From: Iphinoe sp. HA4291-MV1
Lineage (GTDB): Bacteria > Cyanobacteriota > Cyanobacteriia > Cyanobacteriales > Nostocaceae
DNA: 64,000 bases
Assembly (NCBI GenBank): GCA_019359415.1
Contig: JAHHHH010000036.1
Span: 1-64,000, forward strand
Direction: 5' to 3'
Position 1 is the first letter of the stretch; the number at the start of each line of letters is the position of its first letter. The position numbers and the translations under genes are program-made. Below the pieces are notes generated by a model that was given only the letters and a program-made list of their open reading frames with translations, was not told where the DNA came from and did not search any database. Shown in pieces: positions 8,932 to 18,600 of this stretch.

Positions 8932-9525
8932 ATGGCTATAGCGACAACGACGAGTGTAGAACACCATTACGAAGAACATCCAGATTTGCGAGTCTGGGGG
9001 CTGTTAGTATTCCTCGTCTCCGAATCTCTAATGTTTGGCGGATTTTTTGCCACTTATTTATTCTTTCGAGGCGGTGCCGAAGTTTGGCCTCCAGAAGGGA
9101 CTGAGGTAGAGTTATTGGTGCCGACAATCAACACCATTATTCTGGTTTCCAGTAGTTTCGTTATTCACTTTGGCGATACAGCAATTAAAAAGAATAATGT
9201 CCAAAGTATGCGGAAGTGGTACATCATCACTGCTGTCATGGGCGCAATTTTCTTGTTGGGTCAGATTTATGAGTACATGAGTTTAGGATACGGTCTGACT
9301 ACCAACATATTTGCCAACTGTTTTTACTTAATGACTGGATTTCACGGTTTGCACGTTTTCGTGGGACTGTTGTTAATTTTGGGTGTGTTGTGGCGTTCCC
9401 GTCGTTCCGGTCACTATTCTGCTACTAAACACACTGGCGTTGAAATGGCAGAAATTTACTGGCACTTCGTAGACATCATTTGGGTTATTCTCTTCACCCT
9501 ACTTTACATTCTCACTAGGTTTTAA
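8932..9525 (+). CDS. coxC: Cytochrome c oxidase subunit III, heterocyst-type Cox2
   Basis: Subunit III of the oxidase: 197 residues with five membrane-spanning helices. The family signatures are GLLVFLVSESLMFGGFFATY (helix 1, with the conserved Glu), TGFHGLHVFVGLLL (about 143-156) and EMAEIYWHFVDIIWVILF near the C-terminus. It stabilises subunit I and completes the three-gene coxBAC set. Unlike coxB-coxA, it is separated from coxA by a 306-base spacer carrying two repeats. Its mRNA level could therefore differ from coxBA. That is an inference. Confidence 0.93.
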   Translation: MAIATTTSVEHHYEEHPDLRVWGLLVFLVSESLMFGGFFATYLFFRGGAEVWPPEGTEVELLVPTINTIILVSSSFVIHFGDTAIKKNNVQSMRKWYIITAVMGAIFLLGQIYEYMSLGYGLTTNIFANCFYLMTGFHGLHVFVGLLLILGVLWRSRRSGHYSATKHTGVEMAEIYWHFVDIIWVILFTLLYILTRF

Positions 9526-9530
9526 ATTGA

Positions 9531-9570
9531 GAATCGGGAATAGGGAGTTGATAAAACATATTCCCGATTC
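9531..9570. terminator. Inverted repeat GAATCGGGAAT/ATTCCCGATTC after coxC
   Basis: Two perfect 11-base arms (9531-9541 and 9560-9570) enclose an 18-base loop, directly between coxC and the next gene. There is no T-run on the plus strand, so it is not a classical intrinsic terminator. It may act as an mRNA stability or attenuation hairpin. Confidence 0.4.
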
Positions 9571-9585
9571 CTAAAGGAGATTTCT

Positions 9586-10071
9586 ATGCAAGCTGATGCA
9601 GAAAGAGTTTCATGGTTTCAGGTTCCAGAAGACATCAAACAGTTATTGATATTGGCGGCAGAACATTGGGAAAATACTTCAGAATCAGAAAAGTATATTA
9701 ACCAAGCTTTAGCCAAAACAGAAGAATCTACAGACGTTTTGGTAGCAGCATATAGATACTTTTTCTATAAAAATAATTATCATATGGCATTGCAAACAGC
9801 AGTCAAAGTTATAAATAAAATTAAACTATCAGAGCAAATACCTGAGAAATGGGAGCTAAGTAAACCAATATTAATCAGTCGTAAAGAAGATCCTAAAATA
9901 AGATTATACCTAAATGCCTATGCTGCTTATGGATTGGTTTTGGCAAAGTTAGGAGACATAGATAAAGCTAAAGAAATCAGTATTCAAGTAAAGGGAATTG
10001 ATAACAAAAATGAATTTGGAGCAAGCATTTTATACAGCATCTTGACATGTCCAATCGAAGAAGACGAATGA
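9586..10071 (+). CDS. Helical (TPR-like) protein of unknown function in the nif/cox2 island
   Basis: A 161-residue soluble protein, almost wholly helical by composition. Two stretches read like TPR or half-TPR helices: ILAAEHWENTSESEKYINQA (about 22-41) and LNAYAAYGLVLAKLGDIDKA (about 109-128). There is no signal peptide, no membrane segment and no catalytic motif. An AAAGGAGA Shine-Dalgarno lies 8 bases before the ATG. It follows coxC by 60 bases and precedes the cupin gene by 63, so the set may be one transcript. A scaffold role in oxidase or nitrogenase assembly is only a guess from position. Confidence 0.6.
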   Translation: MQADAERVSWFQVPEDIKQLLILAAEHWENTSESEKYINQALAKTEESTDVLVAAYRYFFYKNNYHMALQTAVKVINKIKLSEQIPEKWELSKPILISRKEDPKIRLYLNAYAAYGLVLAKLGDIDKAKEISIQVKGIDNKNEFGASILYSILTCPIEEDE

Positions 10072-10134
10072 ATTATACATAGTTAATTATCAGGTTTCTG
10101 TTCAAATTATCATTTATTCTATGGTTTAAAACAT

Positions 10135-10746
10135 ATGAAAGGAAGGGATTGGCTTGTCACTAAAGACGGACAGTATCAAATCTGTCAATCTGTAAGAGCA
10201 TGGGACTTACTGAGAGATAATTATCGCTTTTATCGATTTTTAACTGAAGTAGAAGATATCCTCAATGATACTGAAGAGGAAACTAGGCATCTTCCAGAAA
10301 TTAGGATGCTGGTCAGGCGGTTGATTGTTAACTCCTACTGGGTACAAAGTCAATATTTAGAGCCTTGTTCTAAAACAGGAATCTCAGTTGTTCTCCTTTA
10401 TGATGAGTTAGGTTTTCCGTTTACTGTGCAAACGGTAACATTTGCACCAGGAACGTTATCAACTATTCACAATCATGGAACTTGGGGTGTTGTTGCTGTG
10501 TTAAAAGGAGAAGAGAGAAATACATTTTGGCAACGAACACCTAATTCAAAATTTAAAGATCAAATTGAACGAACAGGAGAATTAACTTTATTTCCAGGGG
10601 ATATTATTAGCTTTACTCCTAATGCAATTCATAGCGTGGAAGCAGTGGGTACTCAACCAACTGTGACTTTTAATATTTATGGCGAAACTCATATGCGAGA
10701 GCGTTTTGAGTTTGACCATGCTACCCATACGGCTAGGAATTTTTAA
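10135..10746 (+). CDS. Cysteine-dioxygenase-like cupin
   Basis: A 203-residue single-domain cupin of the CDO/thiol dioxygenase type. The metal site is readable: TIHNHGTWG gives the H-x-H pair (about residues 117-119), followed by GEERNTFW, and AIHSVEA gives the third His (about 177). A Gly-Thr-Trp follows the H-x-H, where animal CDO has the cross-linking Cys, so this belongs to the bacterial-type proteins without that cross-link. The likely chemistry is iron-dependent oxygenation of a small thiol; the substrate cannot be read. It lies between the helical protein and the NifO-like gene. A link to sulfur or cysteine supply for iron-sulfur clusters, or to oxygen scavenging, is plausible but unproven. 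Confidence 0.75.
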   Translation: MKGRDWLVTKDGQYQICQSVRAWDLLRDNYRFYRFLTEVEDILNDTEEETRHLPEIRMLVRRLIVNSYWVQSQYLEPCSKTGISVVLLYDELGFPFTVQTVTFAPGTLSTIHNHGTWGVVAVLKGEERNTFWQRTPNSKFKDQIERTGELTLFPGDIISFTPNAIHSVEAVGTQPTVTFNIYGETHMRERFEFDHATHTARNF

Positions 10747-10915
10747 GTAGGACTGGGAGATGAGGGGGATGTTTATTTATCTAATGCTTTGATTTCACAA
10801 CTCAAATAGGACTGCAATAGATAAATTATTTGTGTGCATCTGCAGTTCTAAATATCCATTAATCATACTTTTGTAAGAAGTCTAATGACTAATAATTAAT
10901 CACGGAGAAACTTAA

Positions 10916-11377
10916 ATGGCAAGAGTCATTTTCTATGAAAAACCAGGCTGTAAAGGTGGTACTAAGCAAAAAACTTTGCTAACAGCTGCAGGTCATGAAG
11001 TTGTAGCGTACAACTTGCTAACAGAACCTTGGACTGCTGAACGTTTACGCTCATTTTTTGGCGATCGCTCTGTTGTCGAGTGGTTCAATCGTGCCTCTCC
11101 ACGGGTACAATCCGGTGAGATAGTTCCTGAAAAGTTGGATAGTGAAACCGCCTTAGTACTGATGCTCAAAGATCCGCTGTTGATTCGCCGTCCTTTGATT
11201 GAAGTGGGCGATCGCCGTGAGGTCGGTTTCGATGTCGAACTTATAGATGCTTGGATTGGCTTAAAGTCCAAGGATGCAACTCTTAAGGAAATTAGTGAAA
11301 AGCTGATGAACCAAGATTTGCAAACCTGTTCCCACAAGCATGAACACAAACATGAGCAAGGTTCGTGCAAGCACTAG
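10916..11377 (+). CDS. NifO-like, ArsC/Spx-fold nitrogenase-associated protein
   Basis: 153 residues with the thioredoxin-like ArsC fold. The opening MARVIFYEKPGCKGG has the single active-site-position Cys (Cys12), and the family's RSVVEWFNRASP, EIVPEKLD and LLIRRPLIEVGDRREVGFD blocks follow. This matches the 'nitrogenase-associated protein' group related to Azotobacter NifO rather than arsenate reductases. The C-terminal tail is unusual: CSHKHEHKHEQGSCKH has six His and two Cys in 16 residues, a likely metal-binding tail. A GGAGAAACTTAA sequence lies just before the start. It ends the island that begins with cnfR. A role in metal handling for nitrogenase is inferred. Confidence 0.8.
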   Translation: MARVIFYEKPGCKGGTKQKTLLTAAGHEVVAYNLLTEPWTAERLRSFFGDRSVVEWFNRASPRVQSGEIVPEKLDSETALVLMLKDPLLIRRPLIEVGDRREVGFDVELIDAWIGLKSKDATLKEISEKLMNQDLQTCSHKHEHKHEQGSCKH

Positions 11378-11609
11378 ATGAATTTGTTTAGTGCTGAGAT
11401 GATTTCTATACCGATGAGAGACTAGGATGTCTTGGGCGATCGCATTTCAGCGATGCGCCCTTTTTGCTAGTAAACTCCGAGGTAGTAGAGTGATGTCATA
11501 GTTGTCTAAAGTTTAATTACAGTGCATAAGTAAATTTTGCTAACACCTATTAAAACTAGAAGGGACGTTTTGAAGGAATGATATTTTTTTCTCAAAGGAG
11601 TTAAAACTT

Positions 11610-11855
11610 ATGTCCGGACAAGCTGTAGGTACTGTCAATATGCCTAGATTAAGTAAAAATAATCAGGGTCAGGCTGTCACGTTTTTACAACTGCTTTTAG
11701 ACAACTTTCATGGTTACTCAATTGCAGTTGACGGCAAATTTGGTCCGAACACAGAGAATGCTGTTAAAGACTTTCAAAATTCCCGTGATTTTGTGAATGA
11801 CCCTCCAGGAGTTGTGGGTTATCAAACTTGGGAGGCGTTGGCTAATAGACAATAA
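11610..11855 (+). CDS. Small peptidoglycan-binding-domain protein
   Basis: An 81-residue protein consisting of one PG_binding_1 domain. The features are LSKNNQGQAVTFLQLLL (the G-x-x-V-x-x-LQ pattern), VDGKFGPNTENAVKDFQ (about 40-56) and VVGYQTWEAL. There is no signal peptide. A strong AAAGGAG lies 9 bases before the ATG. A short hairpin with some T residues follows (11868-11894), so it is probably a single-gene transcript. The domain binds murein in exported proteins, and how this one would reach the wall is unclear. Confidence 0.75.
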   Translation: MSGQAVGTVNMPRLSKNNQGQAVTFLQLLLDNFHGYSIAVDGKFGPNTENAVKDFQNSRDFVNDPPGVVGYQTWEALANRQ

Positions 11856-11867
11856 TTAGTGTTTACT

Positions 11868-11894
11868 AAAGGTGGGGTAATCCCACCTTTCTAT
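11868..11894 (+). terminator. Hairpin terminator after the PG-binding gene
   Basis: AAAGGTGGG (11868-11876) pairs with CCCACCTTT (11882-11890) around a small loop, followed by CTATTTT. It fits a Rho-independent terminator for the plus-strand gene. It also lies beyond the end of the minus-strand pix operon and could serve both. Confidence 0.65.
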
Positions 11895-11937
11895 TTTGAC
11901 TAGAATAGGAAAAATTTTTTAAGTACGTGTGTACTAG

Positions 11938-12393
11938 TCAAACAGGCTCAGCGATACGCTTCAAATTGAGCAAAAATATTGTCTTTATATCCTCTTTCTG
12001 GGATAAGACAGCGACATGGCTGACTATCTCAATGATAGGTTTGCTATGATTGGTAGACTTTGGTAACGAGCGAATCGTTTCTGGCAGCAATTCCACTATA
12101 TCGGGTGGTTCATCCACCAAAATCCCATAGAGTTCCCCTTGTGAATCATGTGCAACCACCAAAAAAGATGGGTCAGATGAGTGAGAGAAAGTATCTGAAC
12201 CCAACTGTTGATGCAAATCTAAAACCTTAATCGTGTACTTGCCTATCTGCACTAGCCCCATTGTTGGAAGCCTTTTGCTATTTACAGGTGACAAATTCAC
12301 TACCCTCAGCACATCGCTAATCGGGAGCGCTAAGAGATGATCTGCAATTTTAAAAACAAGAAACTTATTTAACTGTGACTCATTGTGGTACAT
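11938..12393 (-). CDS. CheW-like adaptor, last gene of the pix operon
   Basis: A 151-residue CheW-domain protein (FLVFKIADHLLALPISDVLRV at about 10-30, IKVLDLHQQLG, YGILVDEPPDIVELLPE). CheW adaptors couple receptors to the CheA kinase. Its ATG overlaps the TAA stop of the CheA gene by one base, so translation is probably coupled. It is a second CheW beside PixI, which lies further upstream in the operon. Two adaptors in one operon could tune receptor arrays or replace each other. Distribution outside this locus is not known from the window. Confidence 0.85.
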   Translation of the reverse strand: MYHNESQLNKFLVFKIADHLLALPISDVLRVVNLSPVNSKRLPTMGLVQIGKYTIKVLDLHQQLGSDTFSHSSDPSFLVVAHDSQGELYGILVDEPPDIVELLPETIRSLPKSTNHSKPIIEIVSHVAVLSQKEDIKTIFLLNLKRIAEPV

Positions 12394-15300
12394 TACTCTC
12401 TCCCAGCAACAGCTTCAGTATTTTTCTCAAGAACATCTGCTAGTGTTGCCAACAGCATATGCTCCAAATAAGGTTTGGTGATATAAGCATTGGCTCCCAA
12501 CTTATAAGCAAGCAAACGGTGCTTTTCGCTACTTCGGGAAGTGAGCATCACGACAGGAATATCTGCCAAAGCAGGGTCTTGCTGACGGTTTTTGAGAAAC
12601 TCAAACCCATTCATACGTGGCATCTCGATGTCACAGAACACTAGATGAATATCTGTGTGACCTTGGAGTAGCTCGATTGCTTCGTAACCGTCTTTTGCCT
12701 GAAGCACTTGATAGCCTGCTTTTTCTAGGGTCAAAGCTAAAGTTTGGCGTACGGTAATCGAATCGTCCACTAGGAGAATAGTTTTTTTTGGTTTTGCTCT
12801 GTAGTTATTTGCTGCTGGTAACACAGCATCAGCCTGAGCCAGTAATCGCGGCTGTCCTATCCTGGACGTGAGAATGAGGGGCGTTGAACTCACGGAATTG
12901 CGATCGCCCTTGGCGGGGCAAAGCCCATCGCGAAGCGGGCGCTCTGCGCCATCGCCTTCTGGGCGTCTCCCTCTGGGAGCATCGCCGCTTGCAGCGCTGT
13001 TTTTTGCCCAACTATTATCCTCTTTTTGCTGTTCAGACAAATATTCCATCAAAGCTGACCCATCAAGTACCAACGTCAGCTGACCATCGGGTAGAATACT
13101 ACTTCCATAGATGTAGCGAGGAGGCACAATCATTGCTCCTAATGGACGGATAACCAATTCCTGATCACCAATGAACTGGTCTACTTCCAAACCAAGAAGT
13201 TTATCTTGATAACGAATGAGAATTATTGGCATTTCCTGTTCTGGAGAAACACGGGAAGGCTTAGTCTTAAAAACTGAAGATTGAATGACGGATGGGAAAT
13301 AATTCAGGACTTTTGTGAGTTGGTAGACTGGAATCAGTTTTATAGAATCATCCTTACTCCATCGGAGGACTTTGCCTCCTTCCCACCACCGAATCTGGTC
13401 TGCTGTAGGAATAAGAATTTCTTCAATAGAATTAGTAAACAAGGCGTAGATTTGGTCGCCAGCTTGACAGAGCAATAAGTTGGCGATCGTTAAGCTTAGA
13501 GGAACTTGCAGTTTGAACGTTGTCCCCCGATTGAATTGAGAAGAAATTTCAACTGAGCCTTGGATGACTTGCAAATGTGTGCGAACCACATCAAGACCAA
13601 TTCCTCGTCCAGAGAGGTCATTGACCTGAGAAGCTGTGGAAAAACCTGGTTGAAAAATGAACTCTGTTAGTTGAGCTGCGCTCAGACTACTAGCCTGTTC
13701 CAGTGAGACAAGTTGACGTTCTACTACCTTAGCGCGAATCTTTTCAAAATCTAATCCTTGACCATCATCCCGAACTTCAATCATCAAGTACTTACCCTGA
13801 TGGTAGGCAGAGATTTCTATCTGACCTTTTTCTGGCTTACCCAGTTTTTGTCGGATTGAGGGGGATTCAATTCCGTGGTCAAAGGCATTGCGAAGCAGAT
13901 GTAGCAGAGGATCATACAGTTTTTCAACCACGACTTTGTCAACTAAGGTGTCACTTCCATGGAAATTTAGTGTTATCTGTTTTTTATGTATAATTTCTAA
14001 CTGATGCAAAATACGGGGAAAGCGTTCAAACAGGTGTTCCAAGGGTAACATCCGGGCTTCCATGAGAGAATCACGGGTATGAGTCAATAACCGACGTTGT
14101 TTTTCTAAACTCTCCTGAGACTGGCGAGCAAACATTTCAATAGTGTCGGTAGTTTCTCCTAATTGCACGATGTCTTCTAGAAGCGATTGAATGAGGTTAT
14201 GAAACTCGGTGTAACGAGTCGTCAGTTCTAGAGAATCGAAAAATTTACTATCTTGCCTATTGCGAACCAACCACTGTTGTTCTGGAACATTAACTTGGCG
14301 TTGAGAAAAATCTTGTAACTGATTAAGCAACTGCTGATGCTGTTGTAGTTTTGTCAGGAGTACTCCAACAGCAGTCCACAGTTGTTGGTTTTGGAGAGAT
14401 TGGCGATTTTGGTTTGTTAGCAATTCTCCGATGAAGTAATTCAGTTGTTCTAAATTCTCAACATTAACTCGTACCGTACGAGTTGAGGAGATGGGAGGTT
14501 GGGTAGGTGAAGAGATGAACAGATGAGGAGATGAGGGAAAAGAGTCGGGTTCCTTGGTCGTTTGATCACCAGAGGCTGATTCCTCACGATGTGCTTCAGT
14601 GTCAGGTGTCGCTTGAGTTACCAACTCTTGAGTTGGAACTGGTGCATTATGGGATGCTGGGGGTGAATCGTGGAGTATTCCGCTAAGTTGTTGTAATTCT
14701 AAGGATACTTGACCGCCCTGACTTCTGTCACCGTTGAGCACGGCTTTTCGTGCTTCTTCGAAGTTTGCTAAAGCAATGCAGGCAATAACCATCACTTGAT
14801 TGAGGTCGTTGTCCAAAGCAGTCAGCGCCGTTTGAGCTATAGCTCCAAACCCTGGTAAATCTAAAGATTCAGCTAAACCAAGGAAAACTTCTGCCTGTAC
14901 CCTCAGCGTAGTAGCAACTTGTTTGGGATGACCGTTGGTTATGGCTGTAGCCAACTGGTCTAACCGTTGGGTGACTCCGACTTCAAAGATGGACTGCGTT
15001 AAGTCAAAGCCCAATTCTTGTGAACTGGGAATCTCAGTTTCCTGACTAAAACAGTCTTCTAACTTCTCGTGCAATTGAGCAAAAATACTAGTGGTTCGGT
15101 CTAGAACTTCAACATCATTGATTGGTCCTCCTGTCAGTTCAGTGGATAAAGCTAGGCGCAAACATTCATAACTCTCGAAGAGTAAGGCTTCTACTTCTGA
15201 GTCAATCGATAAGTCGGGTTTGCAGATAGCTCTAAAAATATCTTCCAATGTGTGAGCCACGGTTTTAATCGTTTCCAAACCGACGCTGGCTGCTGCTCCT

Positions 15301-15458
15301 TTGAGGGTGTGAGTCGCACGCATCAACGTATAAACTTTGTTGATACTAAAGTCTTCTCTAAGACTGAACAATTCTTGTTCTATGACTTGCAGCAGTTCCG
15401 GTGCTTCTTGAAGAAAGTAGCGGTGGCTTTGCTCTTGAATGGTGGGGTCGTTAGTCAT
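12393..15458 (-). CDS. pixL: PixL-type hybrid CheA histidine kinase (Hpt-CheA-CheW-REC)
   Basis: 1021 residues. The N-terminal Hpt domain has the phospho-accepting His in ATHTLKGAA (about 49-57). A low-complexity linker leads to the dimerisation and ATPase domain (LLHLLRNAFDHGIE N-box, VRDDGQGLDFEKI and GRGIGLDVVR G-boxes), then a CheW-like domain, then a C-terminal receiver (TILLVDDSITVR, with the phospho-Asp in VFCDIEMP). It phosphorylates PixG/PixH-type regulators to steer type IV pili for phototaxis. Residues about 822-855, between the CheW and receiver domains, are translated from a dispersed genomic repeat. The ATG lies in a heptamer array. The gene ends one base into the next cheW. Confidence 0.93.
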   Translation of the reverse strand: MTNDPTIQEQSHRYFLQEAPELLQVIEQELFSLREDFSINKVYTLMRATHTLKGAAASVGLETIKTVAHTLEDIFRAICKPDLSIDSEVEALLFESYECLRLALSTELTGGPINDVEVLDRTTSIFAQLHEKLEDCFSQETEIPSSQELGFDLTQSIFEVGVTQRLDQLATAITNGHPKQVATTLRVQAEVFLGLAESLDLPGFGAIAQTALTALDNDLNQVMVIACIALANFEEARKAVLNGDRSQGGQVSLELQQLSGILHDSPPASHNAPVPTQELVTQATPDTEAHREESASGDQTTKEPDSFPSSPHLFISSPTQPPISSTRTVRVNVENLEQLNYFIGELLTNQNRQSLQNQQLWTAVGVLLTKLQQHQQLLNQLQDFSQRQVNVPEQQWLVRNRQDSKFFDSLELTTRYTEFHNLIQSLLEDIVQLGETTDTIEMFARQSQESLEKQRRLLTHTRDSLMEARMLPLEHLFERFPRILHQLEIIHKKQITLNFHGSDTLVDKVVVEKLYDPLLHLLRNAFDHGIESPSIRQKLGKPEKGQIEISAYHQGKYLMIEVRDDGQGLDFEKIRAKVVERQLVSLEQASSLSAAQLTEFIFQPGFSTASQVNDLSGRGIGLDVVRTHLQVIQGSVEISSQFNRGTTFKLQVPLSLTIANLLLCQAGDQIYALFTNSIEEILIPTADQIRWWEGGKVLRWSKDDSIKLIPVYQLTKVLNYFPSVIQSSVFKTKPSRVSPEQEMPIILIRYQDKLLGLEVDQFIGDQELVIRPLGAMIVPPRYIYGSSILPDGQLTLVLDGSALMEYLSEQQKEDNSWAKNSAASGDAPRGRRPEGDGAERPLRDGLCPAKGDRNSVSSTPLILTSRIGQPRLLAQADAVLPAANNYRAKPKKTILLVDDSITVRQTLALTLEKAGYQVLQAKDGYEAIELLQGHTDIHLVFCDIEMPRMNGFEFLKNRQQDPALADIPVVMLTSRSSEKHRLLAYKLGANAYITKPYLEHMLLATLADVLEKNTEAVAGRE
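12898..12985. repeat. Dispersed HIP1-containing repeat, copy 2, inside pixL
   Basis: The same module family as 2112-2219, in opposite orientation: GCGATCGCCCTTGGCGGGGC, CAAAGCCCATCGCG, GCGGGCGCTC, TGCGCCATCGCC and GGGAGCATCGCC. It is read in frame on the minus strand as about 30 residues (SGDAPRGRRPEGDGA, then ERPLRDGLCPAKGDR) within the CheW-receiver linker of PixL. It introduces no stop codon. Confidence 0.85.
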
Positions 15459-15499
15459 TGGTCATTAGTCATTAGTCATTAGTCATTAGTCATTAGTCA
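15451..15499. repeat. Heptanucleotide tandem array (TTAGTCA)7 at the pixL start
   Basis: Seven consecutive heptamers; one is TTGGTCA and the rest are TTAGTCA. The ATG of pixL (15458-15456) is inside the first unit, so the first codons MTND are repeat-encoded. It belongs to the short tandemly repeated repetitive sequences known from heterocyst-forming cyanobacteria. Confidence 0.9.
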
Positions 15500-15525
15500 T
15501 TAGTTTTTAGTTGGCGAATATAACC

Positions 15526-15585
15526 TAGGGTGGGCACTGACTACTTTCCTATATCATGGGTGAGCAGTGAACAGTGCCCACCCTA
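15526..15585. repeat. Inverted repeat TAGGGTGGGCACT between pixJ and pixL
   Basis: Two perfect 13-base arms, TAGGGTGGGCACT (15526-15538) and AGTGCCCACCCTA (15573-15585), enclose 34 bases. It sits in the 186-base gap between pixJ and pixL. It is a REP-like cyanobacterial palindrome and could influence the relative amounts of the two mRNA parts. Confidence 0.7.
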
Positions 15586-15644
15586 CAAATTAAGATTTTC
15601 AGTCATTCGCGCTCCAACATAAATTCGCTTGCAATGACTATTCA

Positions 15645-18600
15645 TCAATCGACCTTGAATTGGTCAGCACTAGCCTGGAGATTTTGAGCCATTGTTCGGA
15701 GTTCTTTAAAGGATGTGGAAATTTCCATCGAATCCTCCTTTGTCTGGTCGGCAATAGCTGCTACCTCTGTCATGGTTTGCGTGACTGATTGGATTTGCTG
15801 ACTCTGTACCTGCGTTGCTTGAGTGATACTCTCCACGAGTTGGCTGATTTGAGTTGTGGCTGCAACAATGGCGTTCAGATTCTGGCGAGCCTCGTGCACC
15901 TGCGTTGTTCCTGTCGCAACTTGATGAATAGCATTTTCCATTGCTACAGAAACCTCTGCTGTCCCTTTTTGGATTTCTTGAACCAGCTGCTCTATCTCAG
16001 TCGCAGCTTCAGCAGACTGACGCGCCAAAGAACGCACCTCATCGGCGACAACTGCAAAACCACGTCCGTACTGTCCGGCTCTGGTTGCTTCAATCGCCGC
16101 ATTTAGGGCAAGCAGTTGGGTCTGAGTTGTAAAGTTGCTAATCAAATTCACGACCTTGGAAACCTTCTGGGAAGATTCCGAAAAGCGCTTGAGGCGCTTA
16201 CTGGTTTCCGCCACTGTCTCTCGGATGTCAAGAATTCCGTCAACAGTACGGTTAATCGCTGCATCTCCTAGCTGGATGGTTTGGTTTGCCACCTGCACTG
16301 CTTCTTCCACTTTTTGGGCGTTCGTTGTGACAGCTTTCGTGGAATTGACCATCGTTTGGATTTGCTCCAAAGCATTGCTGAGGAACTGAAACTGCTGCTG
16401 CGCTTGGGTGGCTAAACCAACAACAGAGGATTCGTTTGCTTGAGAGGTTTGGGCGAGTTGCCTTGATGCTGTCTGCATCTGTGTAACGATTTTTCGCAGG
16501 CTTTGCAGGGTGATGTTGTAGACGTCAGCGATCGTGCCCACTTCACCTTCCGTCACAGGTACTCGAATAGTAAGGTTCCCTTGCAGTGCGGGTTGCACTG
16601 CTGACAGCAACTGCATCACCTCCCGTTGGAGTTGCTCTTTTGCTGCTTTTTCCCTTTCGCCTGCTTCTGCCAATTGCTGTGCTTGAGTTTTCAGTTGCTC
16701 CAAGTATTCTGCTTGTTGTAAAGCAAGACCAACTTGCACCCCTACTTGAGCTAGCAAGTTGACATCTATTTGCTCCCAATGACGTGGTGCATCATTCTGA
16801 TAAGCCCCCAATAATCCCCAAAGTTGGTCGCCCTTGAAAATGGGAGCAGCCATATTAGCCTTTACTTCCCACTGTTCTAGAAGTTTCATATAGCATTCAC
16901 TATATCCAGAAGCTCTGAGATTATCGGTGCTGAGAGTTTCTTTACGGCGAAACCGACCACCATTTGTTTCTCGAAGACAGGGATCGTCGGCTAGAGATAG
17001 CTCACTTCCCACAAGTTTGACCCAATTGCTACCAACATCTTCAACGATAAATTCACCACTCCAGTCAGGAGCAAAGCGGAAGATGACGACTCGATCAGCT
17101 TTCAGCAGTCTCCGTAATTCCGTAACAGCCATCTTGAGTAGATTGGAGAGTGAAAAATTCTCTTGAATCAGAGCTAACCCAAGTCTATAAACCAGTTTGC
17201 TGTAAAGTGTTTCCTGTTCAACTGACTTGGCTAACTTCTGTGACTGCACACGCAGTTCTTCAATATACTCTGTCTGCTGTAGAGCGACTCCTAGTTGCGA
17301 ACCAATTTGCACCAGTACCTTCACTTCACCATCTTCCCAGTGCCGTGGTCCACTGTGTTGAAAAGCTGACAACAAACCCCAGAGTTTCTGCCCTTTGAAG
17401 ATAGAAACGACAACACAGGATTTAACTCCAAATACCTCCAAAGCTTCTATATGGCAATCGGTGAAATTGGCGTTGTAGATATCATCCACAACAAAAGGTT
17501 CATTGTTACGGAATCGACCACCTTTGTGTTCGTTCAAATAAGCATCCTCCCAACCACTGCCAACCAATTTTGGCCATCCGCCGGACTCAGACTCAACGAT
17601 AAAGTCACCGAAATAATTTGGGCGAAACTTGTAGATAGCCACTCGCTCCACACCCAGAAGTTTTCTCACTTCTTGCGTTGTTGTCCGGAAAATGGTGTCA
17701 ATATCTGATGTTTGGCGAATCTTTTCGATAACCTTGACTATTGCTCGTTCCCGCTCTGCGGTTGTGGCTATCACAGTGGCTTGTTCCTGTAGTTGTTTGA
17801 GGTACTCTGCCTGCTGTATAGCTATCCCCAGTTGATTGCTAATTTGGATCAGTACCTTAATTTCATGCTCTTCCCAATCACGCGGACTAGAGTTTTGATA
17901 TGCCGCTAATAGACCCCAAAGCCTTTCTCCTGTGACAATCGGAGTAATGACGTAAGCTCTTGCTTGGAACCGCTCCAAAATGTCAATGTAACAAGGTGAA
18001 AATCCTGCTTGGTAAATATCGCTGACAACCCTAAAGTTTGTTTTCGTGGAAAATTGTCCTCCTTGAGTTTGTTGTAGATAGGTGTCTGTAACACTGGCTT
18101 TTCCTTCACCAAGAATTTTGGCACTGCACTCGCTAACATTTTCTCGCAGGATGGGGTTGTCCAATTGCTCCTGCATGACAGATTTCCATTCACTGGATAC
18201 CGACTCAGCAACAAACTCACCACTCCAATCCACCTCGAAGCGATAAATAATGACACGCTCTGCTTTTAGCAGACTTCGGACTTCATGAGTTGTCGTCTTG
18301 AAAATGGAGTTAATCTCAGAAAATTGACGAATTCGATCAATAGCGTTCGCCACGATTCGTTCCCGCTCAGCCACCAGTTGCTCTGATTTCAGTTTGAGCT
18401 GAGCCGAGAAGTCAGCCTGCATGAGAATAGCGCCCAGACGATGACTAACTAGTGACAACAGAGCAACTTCTGAATCCTGCCAACGTCGAGGTCCAGAGTT
18501 CTGATACACACCCAGTAGACCCCAGAGTTGTTCTCCTTCAAAAATTGGAGCAATGATGTAGGCTCTACTCTGGAATTTCTCCTGAGTTTTGATGTAGCAG

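Noticed and set aside
15451-15499. Heptamer array as a CRISPR array
   Set aside because: Head-to-tail 7-base units without spacers.
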